Origin: Zanthoxylum bungeanum
Taxonomy: Eukaryota > Streptophyta > Magnoliopsida > Sapindales > Rutaceae
DNA: 64,000 nt
Direction: 5' to 3'
NCBI GenBank assembly: GCA_019454045.1
Contig: SKCR01031795.1
Location: 1 to 64,000, forward strand
This document shows positions 22,110 through 33,500 of the stretch, piece by piece. Position numbers and translations under genes: made by a program. The notes below the pieces were generated by a model. It was not told the DNA's origin. It did no database searches and saw nothing but the letters and a program-made list of their open reading frames with translations. Position 1 is the first letter of the stretch. Each line of letters begins with the position of its first letter.

Positions 22110-22745
22110 AGTTTGCGGGCGAGGCCCACATCAACATCAATTTGGGGGTGAGGCCTATGTCAGCATCAGTTGGAGGATGAGTCCCAGGGTCGAGGCCCAC
22201 ATCAACATCGGTTTGGGGGCGAGGCCCACATCAACATCAGTTTGGGGGCGAGACCCATGTCAGCATCAATTGGGGGATGACTCCCAGGGTCGAGGCCCAC
22301 ATCCACATTAGTTTGGGGGGCGAGGCCCACACATATCATCAGCAATTTTGGGGATGAGTCCCAGGGCCGAGGCCCACATCATTAGCAGTTTTGGGGATGC
22401 GTCCCAGGGTCGTGACCCACATCAACAGTAGTTTGGGGATGCGTCCTAGGGTCGTGACCCATATCATCAGCAATTTTGGGGATGCGTCCCAGGGTCGTGA
22501 CCCACATTTTCAACATTATTGGGATGCGTCCCAGGGTCGAGGCCCCCGTTGTCGGTTGCAGTTATCAGGATGCGTCCCAGGGCCATTGGCCCCCTGTATT
22601 ATCAGTTTTAGGGATGCGTCCAAGGTTCGTGACCCACATTTTCAGCGGTATTGGGATGCGTCCCAGGGTCGAGGCCCCCGTTGTCGGTTGCAGTTATTGG
22701 GATGCGTCCCAGGATCGAGGTCCACTGCGTCATCAAATCAGCTCG
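22110..22745 (+). repeat. 3' UTR minisatellite, element B
   Basis: Tandem units of about 40-60 bp start as TTTGGGGGCGAGGCCCACAT (22110-22380) and shift to GGGATGCGTCCCAGGGTCGT (22390-22740). Copies vary in length. Frames across it (22391-22786, 22476-22751) are repeat artefacts. TAT elements are known for variable tandem repeats in the 3' UTR. The 21882-22109 stretch before it shows no gene. Confidence 0.85.
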
Positions 22746-22848
22746 AAGTAGCAGGCAAGTCAGGTGGTAGTTGGCAAGCCAGGTAATTAAAAATGCATTG
22801 CACAACTTTGATAAGATTGTAATTGTCACACACTGCACAAGTCCCATC

Positions 22849-22862
22849 AAAGTGGGAGAGAC
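22849..22862 (+). other. Polypurine tract, element B
   Basis: AAAGTGGGAGAGAC directly before the 3' LTR start TGTAGGCACTG; primes plus-strand synthesis. Element C has AAGTGGGGGCGAC at the same place. Confidence 0.8.
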
Positions 22863-25800
22863 TGTAGGCACTGTATTTTACATATAAGTCCCGATGATGA
22901 GTCTCGTACGGAGGCACTACTCTTTAGGTTGTGAAAGTCGCGAGAAATGAATATCGGAAGGGGAAATTCAGAATAAGTATGTCATCGGATGCAATTCACA
23001 TGTTCACTGCTTTCGTTCGTGCTGCGTTCGTGAACACGTTCGAACGTCAAGCAGATTGCGGGCGTTCATGCAGCGTTCGAATAGGCGTTTGAACTATGTC
23101 GGTACTTCTGGTTTTGTTGCTAGCCTCACGCCCAAGCCCAATTAGCCCACCAAAACCCACCCAAAAATAATTAAAACATTTAAAACATGTCACAAATTAA
23201 AATAATATCCTTCCTAACTTAAATAAATCACATCCCAATCTAAATTATTCACATACCTAAATAAACAAATCAAATATATCACCTTCCCAATCAAACCAAA
23301 TCTCCTCTCTAACTTAAAAAGATTTTTCATTGTGAAATACTAAACAAAATATTCCCCCCCCATAATTGCTTGATCCATTCTTATTCAAACCTTTGAAACC
23401 CTAGCCTTTGGCTATAAAAGAAGCCTAAACCAACCTTTCACACCCTAGCACATACATACAAATCACAAGAAATTATGCAAAGCATTAGCACCCTTGCCTA
23501 CCTAGTTCACACGCCCAAGATAAAAAAAAACAAGAAGAAAACAAATACTTTTATCTCCTACCCTACTCCACTCCACCATCACGGAAACAATCACCAAATA
23601 ACCCATCCATTGCCGCATAAACAAACCCCCATACCAGCCATACCTTCACGCAAAATAGTCCCAATTCACCCCAAAATAGTGAACAAATCACCCCAAAAAA
23701 CAGTCCTTTAATATAGAAAAACAGTGAAAAAAAAACTGCACTTTAAAACCCTAAAATTACTGCAAGAAACAGCAGTAAAACAACAGAAAAACAGCAGCAA
23801 AACAGAGGAAACGGAAGCTCAAAACAGTGAAGCAGCGAACGAGAGCAGTGGACCGGAGCAGTTGCGGAGCATCAACCCTTCCGACGGCCGTGTAACACAC
23901 TTTCGAAAGACGACCTAAGAGGTTAGACCTGAGGGCACCCTTCTTATTTATTCTCATCTTTTTTTCTTGTTGTTTATTAAAATTCCTTCGCATGAGAGTC
24001 ATTTGTTGATATATGTTGTGGTCCTTGGATGAATGGAATATGTTTTCTCTCTTGTGGTATATCGGATGGAAACCCGGACGTAAATTTCGTAGCCGAATCT
24101 GAATGGACGGTATTGCGATTTGCACTCGGGATACAATACCACATATCACTTGAGAGATTCACACCCTTTGTTTCATCCAACCTTGTATTCGAGCATGATG
24201 GGGTTGCTAGCATGTTATTTATCTTTTAAGCATGATTTAGTCGTTAGTATGCTATTCATTTCTGCATGTTACTTATTTATACATGATGATATAGTGCGCA
24301 TGGGCTAACTAGGGTGGATTAAAGGTCCTTCATTCGAGGGAAATGCCTAAAGGCTAACTTTTCCACGATGTTTTGCCGCGCCGGACGGAGTATGTTAGAT
24401 TGAATGTGAGATATGTTTAATCGAGTATACGAGGTCCTATATTATTGTTGTCTTTATTTTATATGCATGGTAACATAATTAATGCGCATGGGCTAACTAG
24501 GGTGGATTAATGGTCCTCTATTCGAGGGGAATGTCTGAAGGCTACCTTTACCACGATGTTTTGCCACGCCTTTTATTATGTCATTTACCCTTTGCATATC
24601 ATTGTTGTATTTACGCATGCATTGCATTCTAGTGCGCATGGGCTAACTAGGGTGGATTCAAGGTCCTCCATTCGAGGGAAAATGCCTAAAGGCTACCTTT
24701 ACCACAATGTTTTGCCGCGCCGGATGAGGTACACCCGATTGAATGGGAATAAGTTCAATCGGGCACCCGGGGTCCTACAATGTGGATTTGCTTATCTATG
24801 TATGTGTTGCGTCATCTATCATGCATCAGGTCTTGTCCCATTCGAACGTGTTCTCGAACGCTATACGAACGTGAACCCTCTATTTACCGTTCGAATGCGT
24901 TTACGAATGCTACTCGAATGCGCATGTGTTTTCTTTGTTTTATGATGCATCATGTCTTGTTGTGTTCGAACGCGTTCTCGAACACTATACGAACGCGAAC
25001 CTTCTATTTACCGTTCGAACACGTTTACTAATGCTACTCAAATGCGCACGTATCTTCTTTGTTTTATCATGCATCAGGTCTGGTCCCATTCGAACGCATT
25101 CTCAAACGCTATACGAATGCGAACCTTTTGTTTACCTTTCGAACGTGTTTACGAATGCTACTCGAATGTTCATGCGTTTTGTTTTATCATGCATCAGGTC
25201 TTGTCCCGTTCGAACGTGTTCTCGAACGCTATACGAACACAAACCTTCTGTTTACCGTTCGAACGTGTTTTCAAACACTACACGAACGCACATACACTGA
25301 ACTGATTCCTTTTCATTTCATGCATAATTACTTCTTGGGTGATTTCTCTTGTATTATGTAATTAATCATACCATTCCATTATTGACACTTTTACTGTTAT
25401 CATTTATTTGTATTCCCACATTTATCCATTTGATGTGTTTGTGAGATGGTATTCAAGCATGATTAGGTCGTTATTATGTTACTTGGTTCTTAAGCATGAT
25501 TTAGCCGTTAGTACGTTATTCCTCTATGCATGATTTGGTTATCTTCTTTTGCAATAGGCGTTCAATTTATGTTTACATTTAGGTTGTTATTTATTTTTCG
25601 TGTTTGATGATCTAACATGTTCATGAGATTATTGTGTGATATCGTATGTTTGCCGTTATGATGATTTATTTTATGCATGAACTTAGAAGTAGATTATCCT
25701 TGGAAATATATGTTGCTTAGGCTTGGCTAGATTATTGCATAAATCATATCATTACAAGTGGCATGAGTAAGGGACCCTTCCGAACCTAACGGTTTGAGGT

Positions 25801-25961
25801 CTTCCCTTGCGATGGGTGAGTGCGGCCTTAAATCATTTTCCCGGTTCACACCGGGTGGTGACTCCATGTTATTTCTCCGGTTTAGTTCCCCCGTGGCTAT
25901 TCCGTACTCCCAACCGGGCCGCGAGCCTGGAAACAGCGTCGTCCATCATCTGTGTTCTACA
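22863..25961 (+). repeat. TAT element B 3' LTR
   Basis: Matches 11710-14797 throughout, including both internal repeat arrays, with clearly more scattered differences than the LTR pairs of copia 1 or element C. Ends TTCTACA followed by the CGTAT duplication. Confidence 0.9.
23413..23420 (+). promoter_or_regulatory. TATA box, 3' LTR of element B
   Basis: GCTATAAAAGAAGCC at the position equivalent to 12257; it could drive read-through into the flanking Athila tail. Confidence 0.5.
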
Positions 25962-25966
25962 CGTAT

Positions 25967-27048
25967 GCAACAAGCCTTTAAACCCCTAGTTGTCCCTAGT
26001 GGACGAGTTGTAGTCTCGTGAGGGTTTACAGCAACGATACCCATAAATATTTTACAAAAGTAAAAAGATAGTAAAACTAATGCACACAAAAGCAAAAAGA
26101 CAAGAGAAAATAGAATAAAGAAGTTAGTGATTAAGCAGGTGAAACTTCTACTCCAAGTTACTAGTTGTTTTCTTTCTTTCTAAATTACTAAATAAGTAAA
26201 TTCTCCGATTATATTTACCATTCTCCATATACACAGTTAATAAAATATTAATCAATTCATTTTTGCCCATAACAGTTACAAGTACAGTTGAGAAGAAAGT
26301 AATATTTTTGTCCTAAAGTTTTATCAGAATTCCCATATTTTTGCAGCAATGGAATAATTTTTCTGATTTTTCTGATTTTTTTCTTTCTTTTTGATTTTTT
26401 TTTATTTATATACAATATCTTTTGTCTAAGTAGCAAGCTTTGGGTCAGTGACTCCCAAACCAGTTGGCTTTATGGCATTAGGTGTTAAGACACCCCTACA
26501 GAATTAATTACTCAGACTTTCGATATATATATTTTTGCATCATCTTTGATCCATGTAGCGAGCTTTGGGCCAGTGACTCCCAAACCAGTTGGTTTTAGGG
26601 CACTAGGTGTTAAAACACCCCTACGGACTTAATAACTCGGATCTCAGACGTTGTTTTTTTTATCCCATCACTTTTTGAGATGCTTTCTCCAATTAAACTA
26701 GAGCACTGAATATTACAAGCTTTTAATTACAGCTCATGCCTGTATATTTCCATGTATGTTGATAATATCTGTCAACTGAGCATATGAAGATTCATTTTTA
26801 GTCAATTTTATGGAGAATTCACAAATTAAATAATTCAAAAGGAAATAAACAAAAATTAACTTGTTCCGAAATAAGTTTGAGATACGTCTCAGGAGTGGAA
26901 ACTCCTTACACAGTTATTTCACACTAATTTCACATGATTAATCAAGTTAAAAATACAATATTTTTTTATTTTTGTAAAAAATTTTCAGTTTTTTTTATAT
27001 TTTTCGAAATATTGAGGACTAAAAAACACATAAATAAGAACCTAATCA
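25967..27048 (-). repeat. Athila 3' LTR, proximal part, or LTR plus 3' UTR
   Basis: Continues the Athila sequence after the second CGTAT. On the minus strand a purine-rich GGGGGTGGGGAATAGT is followed by TGATTAGG at 27048, which I take as the likely LTR start; a start further inside cannot be excluded because the partner LTR end is off-window. It contains a tandem duplication (26430-26647) and long T/A runs. No coding content. Confidence 0.45.
26430..26647 (-). repeat. Tandem duplication of about 93 bp
   Basis: AGTGACTCCCAAACCAGTTG and the flanking GGTGTTAA.ACACCCCTAC occur twice, at 26430-26522 and 26556-26647, about 126 bp apart. Confidence 0.75.
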
Positions 27049-27100
27049 ACTATTCCCCACCCCCAAACCTAAATGAGACATTATCCCCAATGTCTTAAAC
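27049..27100 (-). other. Athila tail motif and putative polypurine tract
   Basis: The minus strand reads ATTGGGGATAATGTCTC, then AGGTTTGGGGGTGGGGAATA. A GGGGACAATGT...TTTGGGGGTG motif is common near the 3' end of Athila-like elements. It marks the end of the element's internal coding part just behind the captured LOG-like sequence. Confidence 0.55.
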
Positions 27101-27162
27101 GTAGAAGAATAGTTTAGAAGACAGTACTTGGTTAGTTGAAATTCTACATCTAAATGGGAAAT

Positions 27163-27840
27163 TTAAAGGTTAAGATCCAGATTTATCCTACGCTTCTTGC
27201 CACGATCATCATCGGACCATTTTATCTTAGAAATTATAGGGTCAATTTGTGGTTCATAGGCTAAGAGTTGGTCAATTAATCCTGGTAGTTCTGGCAGTGA
27301 GAGGAGTTCTTTTAAGTTTTGACACGAACCCATTTCTCCGGCTTCATCAAGAAATACACAAAGAAAATCATAAAATCCATTTGTGTGTTGACCAATCCAA
27401 TTGGTTTTCGGTGTATGTTCAGTTCGCCCAAGATAGCACTGTAAAATCTCTTCCACGTACCCAAGCCACCTGGCAAAGCAATAAAAGCTCACACGGTTAA
27501 TCTTTCCACCAGTTGTTCAGACATACCTGATACGATCTTTTCTTCTCCGTTTGATGATCCTAAAGATTGCCTCTGCAAGGGTTTTGGGATGATTCCCATA
27601 ACTTGACTACATTCATCCTGTACGGCCTTTGAAACGATCCCCATTAGTCAAGAACTGCCTCCGCCATATACTAGGTGCATATTCTTCTCAGCGATGACTC
27701 TCTTAATTCTTGTGCTGTTGCTAATGTATTGTGGCTTATTACCAACACTAGTATCACAAGACACATATATTTATAACTCGTCTTCTTGAAGTAGCTTCAT
27801 TATGTAGTGTTTCTTTCTCAAATATGGATGCCTTCAAAAG
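27163..27840 (-). pseudogene. LOG-like (cytokinin riboside monophosphate phosphoribohydrolase family) sequence, broken, intronless
   Basis: Minus-strand frames give, in order, VSCDTSVGNKPQYISN, an NMHLVYGGGSS segment (27656-27680), LMGIVSKAVQDE, QVMGIIPKPLQ, NGEEKIVSGMSEQL, FIALPGGLGT (27456-27485), ELNIHRKPIGLVNT, NGFYDFLCVFLDEAGEMG, and a tail ending KKRRINLDLNL (27163). YGGGS and the PGGxGT nucleotide-binding loop, with VEEIL in the next frame, are signatures of the LOG/PF03641 family, which releases active cytokinin bases. Stops at 27648 and 27489 and several frameshifts inactivate it. It runs about 190 codons with no visible intron, in Athila sense orientation between integrase and tail, so I infer capture of a processed transcript. 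The exact LOG subfamily is uncertain. Confidence 0.75.
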
Positions 27841-28530
27841 TGCAAATATGAGTTGAATTTTAACACTGAAAATGGGTGAGTAATAATAGCACTAGTATCT
27901 TCAAGAACGATTAGTACAAAACAATAATCATGAAAGGTCCAAAATGATTTGGATCTGTCGGAGAAAATAAAGAAAATAACAAACAAATCAAATTATTAGG
28001 AAAGACAAAGAGATATAATATTTTCAATATTTAAGGCTTGATTGACGTCATTGCGCAGGGACACTCCCATCCAATTTTCTTAAAATTGGAAACAGGGGTC
28101 TTTTTTGATTCAAGATTCCGCTACTTATCTGTTGTCTTCTCTTTGGATTTGCGTATATAACATGCGAATTTTGTGATACATGATCCATTGGGAAATGCGC
28201 TCAAGAGTGTTAGATATGTCATCCAAAGACTCCTTACTCAAAGCCCATCCCTATGACATTAATCTTATTTCCATCAATCACGGTTATCAGACAACCATTC
28301 CTAAAGAACGAAACGTTAATCACAAACATACGAGCACATTATGCATACATCACATGCTTTTAGCACTTCTCTTTTAGCATATGCTTTCTTCCTAACTAAC
28401 ATATGTGAAATAAAAGAGTCAGAAAAATCACCTGCCACTCAGACCCTCTTCTAATAATCCAACGATTTCAATTGAATAACCTTGATCATCAGTAGTCTCA
28501 CCGTTCCAAGCGAGCTTGTGTATACTTTCC
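27841..28530 (-). other. Athila 3' internal region, unassigned; possible further captured sequence
   Basis: No recognised domain. On the minus strand around 28150-28245 an open stretch reads SKESLDDISNTLERISQW, coding-like in composition but unmatched by me. The sequence ends at the copia 1 insertion (CTTTCC, 28525-28530) and continues at 38642. Confidence 0.35.
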
Positions 28531-30484
28531 TGTTAGACAGTAATGACCCATAGCGTCACTATTTTGTAAATGATATTGTATTATTGTACAAAATTAACTA
28601 TGTAGTAATGAAATTGCCTTTTACCGTTTTGTAATTTATTTACTTTGATATATAAATGGTAAAAGTCCCTATGATTAGTTCCGGATTGTGATGATATGAG
28701 ACAGTATCAATCCATAAAGGTTTAATCATTAAATATCCCTAGTCGTAGTATTATCGAGATTGGACATCGATAATGCGGAATAGACTAGTACTGCACTTGT
28801 GCATGTTGTGAGGGCACAACGGCATAGTTCTCATATATTTAAGTATTGGATACTTATGCAAGTGCGGTAGGAGGTTGTGTTTTACCGATGGTACGGAAAA
28901 CAGCTTCGCTCTGGATAGACCCCGCGGAGTCCCATTGGTAGTATGTCTGCGTGTCTATGGGAGTCCGCTTCAGGGTAGGTGCATATGATCTTAACCTGAG
29001 ATTTGCATCGCTAGTACTTACGACAATCGGTAAAATTTAGTTTTGGTGGTCCAGGGCTTTAACGAGTTCTGTGTATACCTCTTCTGGGTTTATCGAGAAT
29101 CGTAGTGTATTGGATGTGATGTCAAGATGGAAGTATCACTTCAGACAGATGGAGATGATGATCGCGAGGGATCAGAACTAGTACTCTATAATGGTTGCAA
29201 CCATCGGGATAATATGACTAGGTCAGGATTATCCGATTCAAAGAGACTGGTTGCTTGACATCCGATATGTGTTTCGGACGGGGCAGACACTTATCCAGCC
29301 CCAGCCCTACATGTGATCATCCGATACTGGTTCGATATACACTATACTACGGTATACTACGCCTGTTATAGATCTAATATTCCAGTAAGAATATTTCTAG
29401 AGAATTGGGTAGGCATGGCGTTTTGCTAGAAGCTAACCTTGTCTTGTAAATCGGTAAAAACGTAGTACTTGGTACGTACGTGTTCGGATAGTTCGACAAC
29501 CGGATTTACTGCCAACATATCTAGAGGTCTCTTGGGTCGCTTCCCGAAGATTCACCGATGACGTATGATTCAAACTCGATTAATCTTGGATTAATTACGG
29601 AGAGACTTTATCTTGGATAAAGTACTGTATAAAGAGAGAGAACGATTAATTTAGAATTAATCGTAAAATTATTATATTCGATATAATAAACGGAATTCGA
29701 TTTCGACGCGAAATTGAAATTAGATTTTATTCGGGCAAACGAATTAATTTAGAATTAATTCGTTAGCGACGTAAATAATAATTCGCTAGGCGCAATTATT
29801 TATTTAATTAAATTCGATTTAATTAACGTCGCGACGTAAGCTCGATATTTCGGAAATATCGAACCCGAACGCGTGAGTGCACGTGGGCCCACTTTCATTT
29901 GGAAACGTGTGGGGCCCACATGACACTTGTCATTATTTGTATTTTTTAATCAAGATGCATGCATGAAGATAGTGTACAAAGCACTCAAAGATAATGCATG
30001 GAAATTGAGTGTTAGACACTCTAAGTGCTTGCATGGTTTGTGTTATATTTATATTATTATTTAATATATTATAACATAAATATAAATTGATTTTTGAGAC
30101 AAAAAATCATTACTTCTCTCCCTCTCTAATTACCGAAACTGTGACAGTTTCTTGGCTCTCCATTTTCAGGTTTTTGTTGCAAAAGCTTGAAGAATTTGTG
30201 TTTGTTTGGAACTAAAGACACATCTTTGGCTAGCACCATCAAGGGATCATACAAGGTGTTATGGGAAACTCATCTTAGAGCTTGGAAGGATCAAATTCAA
30301 GCTTGGAGCTTCTCTTCACTGCTTGGCCGAATCTTCACTGCACAAAGGAGGATTTTGCTTCATCCATTGCATCCACATTTGGCTATTTGTGAGTATTGTT
30401 TCCGCCATTACTTCAATCTAATTCATTCTTATATATATTTTGCTTGGTTTTTGATCTTGGGACATGGTTATTAGATTTCCAACA
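28531..30484 (+). repeat. Copia family 1 5' LTR
   Basis: Starts TGTTAGACAG, ends TTTCCAACA, 1954 bp. Nearly identical to 36684-38641. ORFs at 30187-30474 and 30206-30421 lie at its end and recur in the 3' LTR, so they are LTR artefacts. Confidence 0.9.
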
Positions 30485-30485
30485 A

Positions 30486-30500
30486 TGGTATCATTGAGCC
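30486..30500 (+). other. Primer-binding site (initiator tRNA-Met type)
   Basis: TGGTATCATTGAGCC, one base after the LTR end; slightly altered from TGGTATCAGAGC. Confidence 0.8.
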
Positions 30501-30984
30501 TAAAAATGCATGCAAATATATTAGGATGTTATTTGGGGAAAATTGTTTGAAGCATGATTTGATGAGTTTGCTTGATTGAATATGCTTAGATGTATGTTAA
30601 AATGAATTATACATCATCAATTTCATGGAAAATAAATTGGATTAATTTTTCCAACCCAAGTGGCTTGGCCGAATACATGCAAGCATGAGGACTAGATGAT
30701 TTTTTAATTTTAAGACATTGGATGACTTGAAATAATATGGAGATGATCATTTGTGACTTGATTGGATTGAAAACGAAATCGGAACCATATTTTCACCTTG
30801 GCCGAATGCTTGATGACAAATTAGGGACTGATGATTGATTTTTTGATTAAATAATGTTGGACATGTATTTAAGATAAAAATATGATTAATAGATTAATTT
30901 GATATTTTGGAAATATTGATTTAAAGGATTAATCATGAACATACACTTTAATTAATTAAGTTATAAAATTTGGAATTTTAAAAT

Positions 30985-31320
30985 TTAGTTAATTGGGCTT
31001 AAATTGGAATTGGGCCTAAAACTATTATATTTGGTCATAAATGGGCTTGGTTGGGCCAAGTAGATTTGGACCATTTGGATTGGATCCAAAATGGGCCTAA
31101 ATCACACCATTTAAGTCCAAATGTAATAAATGGGCTTTTATGTTTAATTGGGCCTTATGGGCTTGATATTGGTTTTATGGCAAATGAGGGTGATTCCTTA
31201 TTGGGCTTGGAAATTGGGTTTGACCCACATTGACCAAGGCCCAAGCCTAATGAAATCAATAGAAAGCCCATCGGACTTTAATTAAACGGACATTAGATGT
31301 TAGTTGGGCTTTGAGACCCA
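30985..31320 (+). promoter_or_regulatory. Cluster of TGGGCY (site II-like) words in the copia leader
   Basis: TGGGCC or TGGGCT occurs about ten times in 335 bp, mostly on the plus strand. The same cluster is in the inverted relative at 1640-1930. TGGGCY is the plant site II motif bound by TCP factors; a role here is speculative. Confidence 0.4.
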
Positions 31321-32055
31321 ATAGAACTAGATTTGGAATCTAAGTTATAAAAGCACAATAAAAGTGTATATATTTAATTTAATTTAGAATTAAATAAGGA
31401 TTAGTATTGAATACGACTTAAATTGGATTTAACGAGTAGTTCGATATAATTCGTGAATTCATACAATATGTATTTATTCTCAAAACGAGTTGGACTCGCG
31501 CAAATGCAAACAATTGTTTGAACATTGTATTGTCACCTAATTAAAGACTAATTAATTGGATTTGATTGGTTGTATAACATGCCTTGAATGAATGAATGAA
31601 TGTGGATGTGTTGTATGAATAGTGCATATCGGATGGATATTAGAAGGGAAGGGTAATTTTAGAAATTATTGTAAATTTGGAATTTATAAATTGGACCTGC
31701 GTGTCCAGCCTTATCTCTTTATCTCTATGTATTCTCTTCTCACCTAATTCCCCTCAATGTAAATGAGGTTTCTCTTATTGTATTATGTAATTGGGTAGAA
31801 GTAGAATAGTGCTAGCGGGGAGAGGAAAGGGAGTGATTTGTTCTAGGAACAAGTTGTTTATATATCCATCCGTATATCACTATTACTTTACTTTATGCAC
31901 TTTATGATGTTTTAGAAGCATGCTTAAGGGTGTATGATGATGAGACCTAACAAAGATAAATTAATTGGTTGCCAATTACGCGAAAAATCCCTCAAACAAT
32001 TTAAGCGATTTTCCTTCCGTTGAATGATTCTTTCTCAAGATCCAAAATTGGCATT

Positions 32056-32441
32056 GGTTTGTTGGCCAAAGTCAAGACCTTTGTCAATTGAGGATGTGTT
32101 TGAATCATGAGAGTTTTGTTACACATCGGTGTCCTGTCCAAGTTGTGATTTGTTGGCCAAAGTCAAGATCACTTCTTGTCCATCGACATTGATTACGAAA
32201 CTTTCCTTGTCAATGGGTCCCGCTTAACTGGAATCATTAGGTTTGTTGTGCCAAAGCCAAGGCTTAGTTGATTCAGAGGAAATGGTTAGGAAAATGTATT
32301 GGATACATTGACGTATGTATTAGATATATATGTTTCGGACTTGGATGTCCACCTACCGGATCTAGGAATTGGATGGGATCCAATTGATCTTCGAGATCTA
32401 CCTAGTTAAATATCATACAACTTGTTGGCCAAAGTCAAGGT
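32056..32441 (+). repeat. Four spaced 18-nt leader repeats
   Basis: TTGTTGGCCAAAGTCAAG at about 32059, 32150 and 32423, and a variant (TTGTTGTGCCAAAGCCAAGG) at 32244. Spacers are unrelated. Gag starts 263 bp downstream of the last copy. Confidence 0.75.
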
Positions 32442-32703
32442 TGTGTGTTATTTAACGGGATCCTAGCCCACTAGGAAATTGGATTTCCCGAGTACTCAAC
32501 AGAGGGTTAGAGACTTGTAGAAAATAGTGGGAGGCTAGTATTGAGTTTGCAATTTCATTCAGATACTTAGCTTTACGCGCTTACAAAAATTTATTTCGTC
32601 AATTTTTAACATTAGTTGGACTAATAAAAATGTTATTTTTCTTGTAACAGTTTGACTGTACCCATTTTTTCGTTAACTAGATAGTTGGACTATCGTAGTT
32701 AAG

Positions 32704-33500
32704 ATGGCTAGCAAGGTAAATGTCCGTGACATCATCATGGGTGACAATGTCTTTAGGGGACAAACTTCGCTGATTGGGAAATGAACCTAAGGATAGTCCT
32801 TGGGGCGGAGAGGATACTGTATACGATTCAGAGACCTCTCGGGCCTAAGCCCACTGAGCCACTTGAGCTGGAGTTATGGAAAACTCACAGTGATGATTGT
32901 GACACAGCTCAGTCGATCATGCTTGCTTCAATGACTCAACACTTTCGTCGCCAAAATAGGGACTTGGATCCTTATAATATGATGGCAAGATTGCAAGATC
33001 TTCACCGCACTAATAAGCGGATGGCGAGGTACGAGTTGGTGAAGAGGAATCTTTCGCACCCGTATGACTGATGGTAGTTCTGTTGAGGTCCATGGGACTC
33101 AAATGATAGCCGATATTGATGAACTGGCTTGTATGGGTATAGTCTTGGAGTCTGAGCTGGCTATAGATGTACTTCTACAGTCACTACCCGATACTTGGAA
33201 ACAGATTGTCATCAACTACAAACTGATGAATTCGGATGACACTCTTGGAGAGTTGTTGTCAATTCTCAAGGAGTCAGAGAAAGAACTTCTGAAAGGCAAC
33301 AAGCGCGAGGCGCACTTTGCAACAACATCTCAAACGCCGAAAGCTGGGCTCAAGGCAACTGGGGGTGTTAAGAAGAAGAAGCATAAGAACAAAGGCAAGG
33401 CCAAGTCAACAAAGGCTTCTGGGAAGCCAAGGGACAAGTCTCAAGATGTTTGCCTGAAATGCGGCAAAGAGGTCACTGGAAGCGTGACTGCCGCATGAAC
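32704..33500 (+). pseudogene. Copia family 1 gag
   Basis: The start at 32704 (MASKVNVRDIIMGDN) runs into a stop after a one-base loss near 32760. The expected frame continues as NLRIVLGAERILYTIQRPLG (32781-33071), then a second frame (33064-33498) with LQSLPDTWKQIVINY and a lysine-rich basic stretch. The CCHC zinc knuckle CLKCGK...RGHWKRDC (33450-33500) is split by a frameshift. Three frame changes in all. It would form the particle shell and package RNA. Confidence 0.85.

Larger units (their letters stand above)
11710..25961 (+). mobile_element. TAT-type Ty3/gypsy element B, full-length but inactive
   Basis: Two 3.1-kb LTRs (11710-14797 and 22863-25961) start TGTAGGCACTG and end CTACA. A 5-bp duplication CGTAT flanks them (11705-11709, 25962-25966). 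Inside are a primer-binding site, a long structured leader, gag, protease, a G-patch-like stretch, RT, RNase H, a second archaeal-type RNase H, integrase, a 3' UTR with tandem repeats, and a polypurine tract. The double RNase H and gag type are hallmarks of the TAT lineage. Many stops and frameshifts break the ORFs. It lies within the Athila 3' LTR region. Confidence 0.9.
30501..32703 (+). other. Copia family 1 leader, 2.2 kb, non-coding
   Basis: AT-rich with no convincing ORF. Two noteworthy parts: a run of TGGGCC/TGGGCT words (30985-31320), and four spaced copies of TTGTTGGCCAAAGTCAAG (32056-32441) upstream of gag. The derivative at 1-4435 keeps most of this leader. Confidence 0.75.

Noticed and set aside
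22110..22745. CRISPR-like array
   Set aside because: Repeats vary in length and sequence, there are no unique uniform spacers or cas genes, and the position is a plant retroelement 3' UTR.
22391..22786. Repeat-containing ORF DASQGRDPH type
   Set aside because: Translation of the 3' UTR minisatellite; another frame is also open over the same DNA.
27163..27492. Env-like ORF of Athila
   Set aside because: First considered because of position, but the residues and the upstream frames match the LOG family rather than a membrane protein; no hydrophobic segment is seen.
30187..30474. ORF repeated at 38341-38660
   Set aside because: Located at the end of both copia 1 LTRs; the shared sequence is LTR, not a gene.
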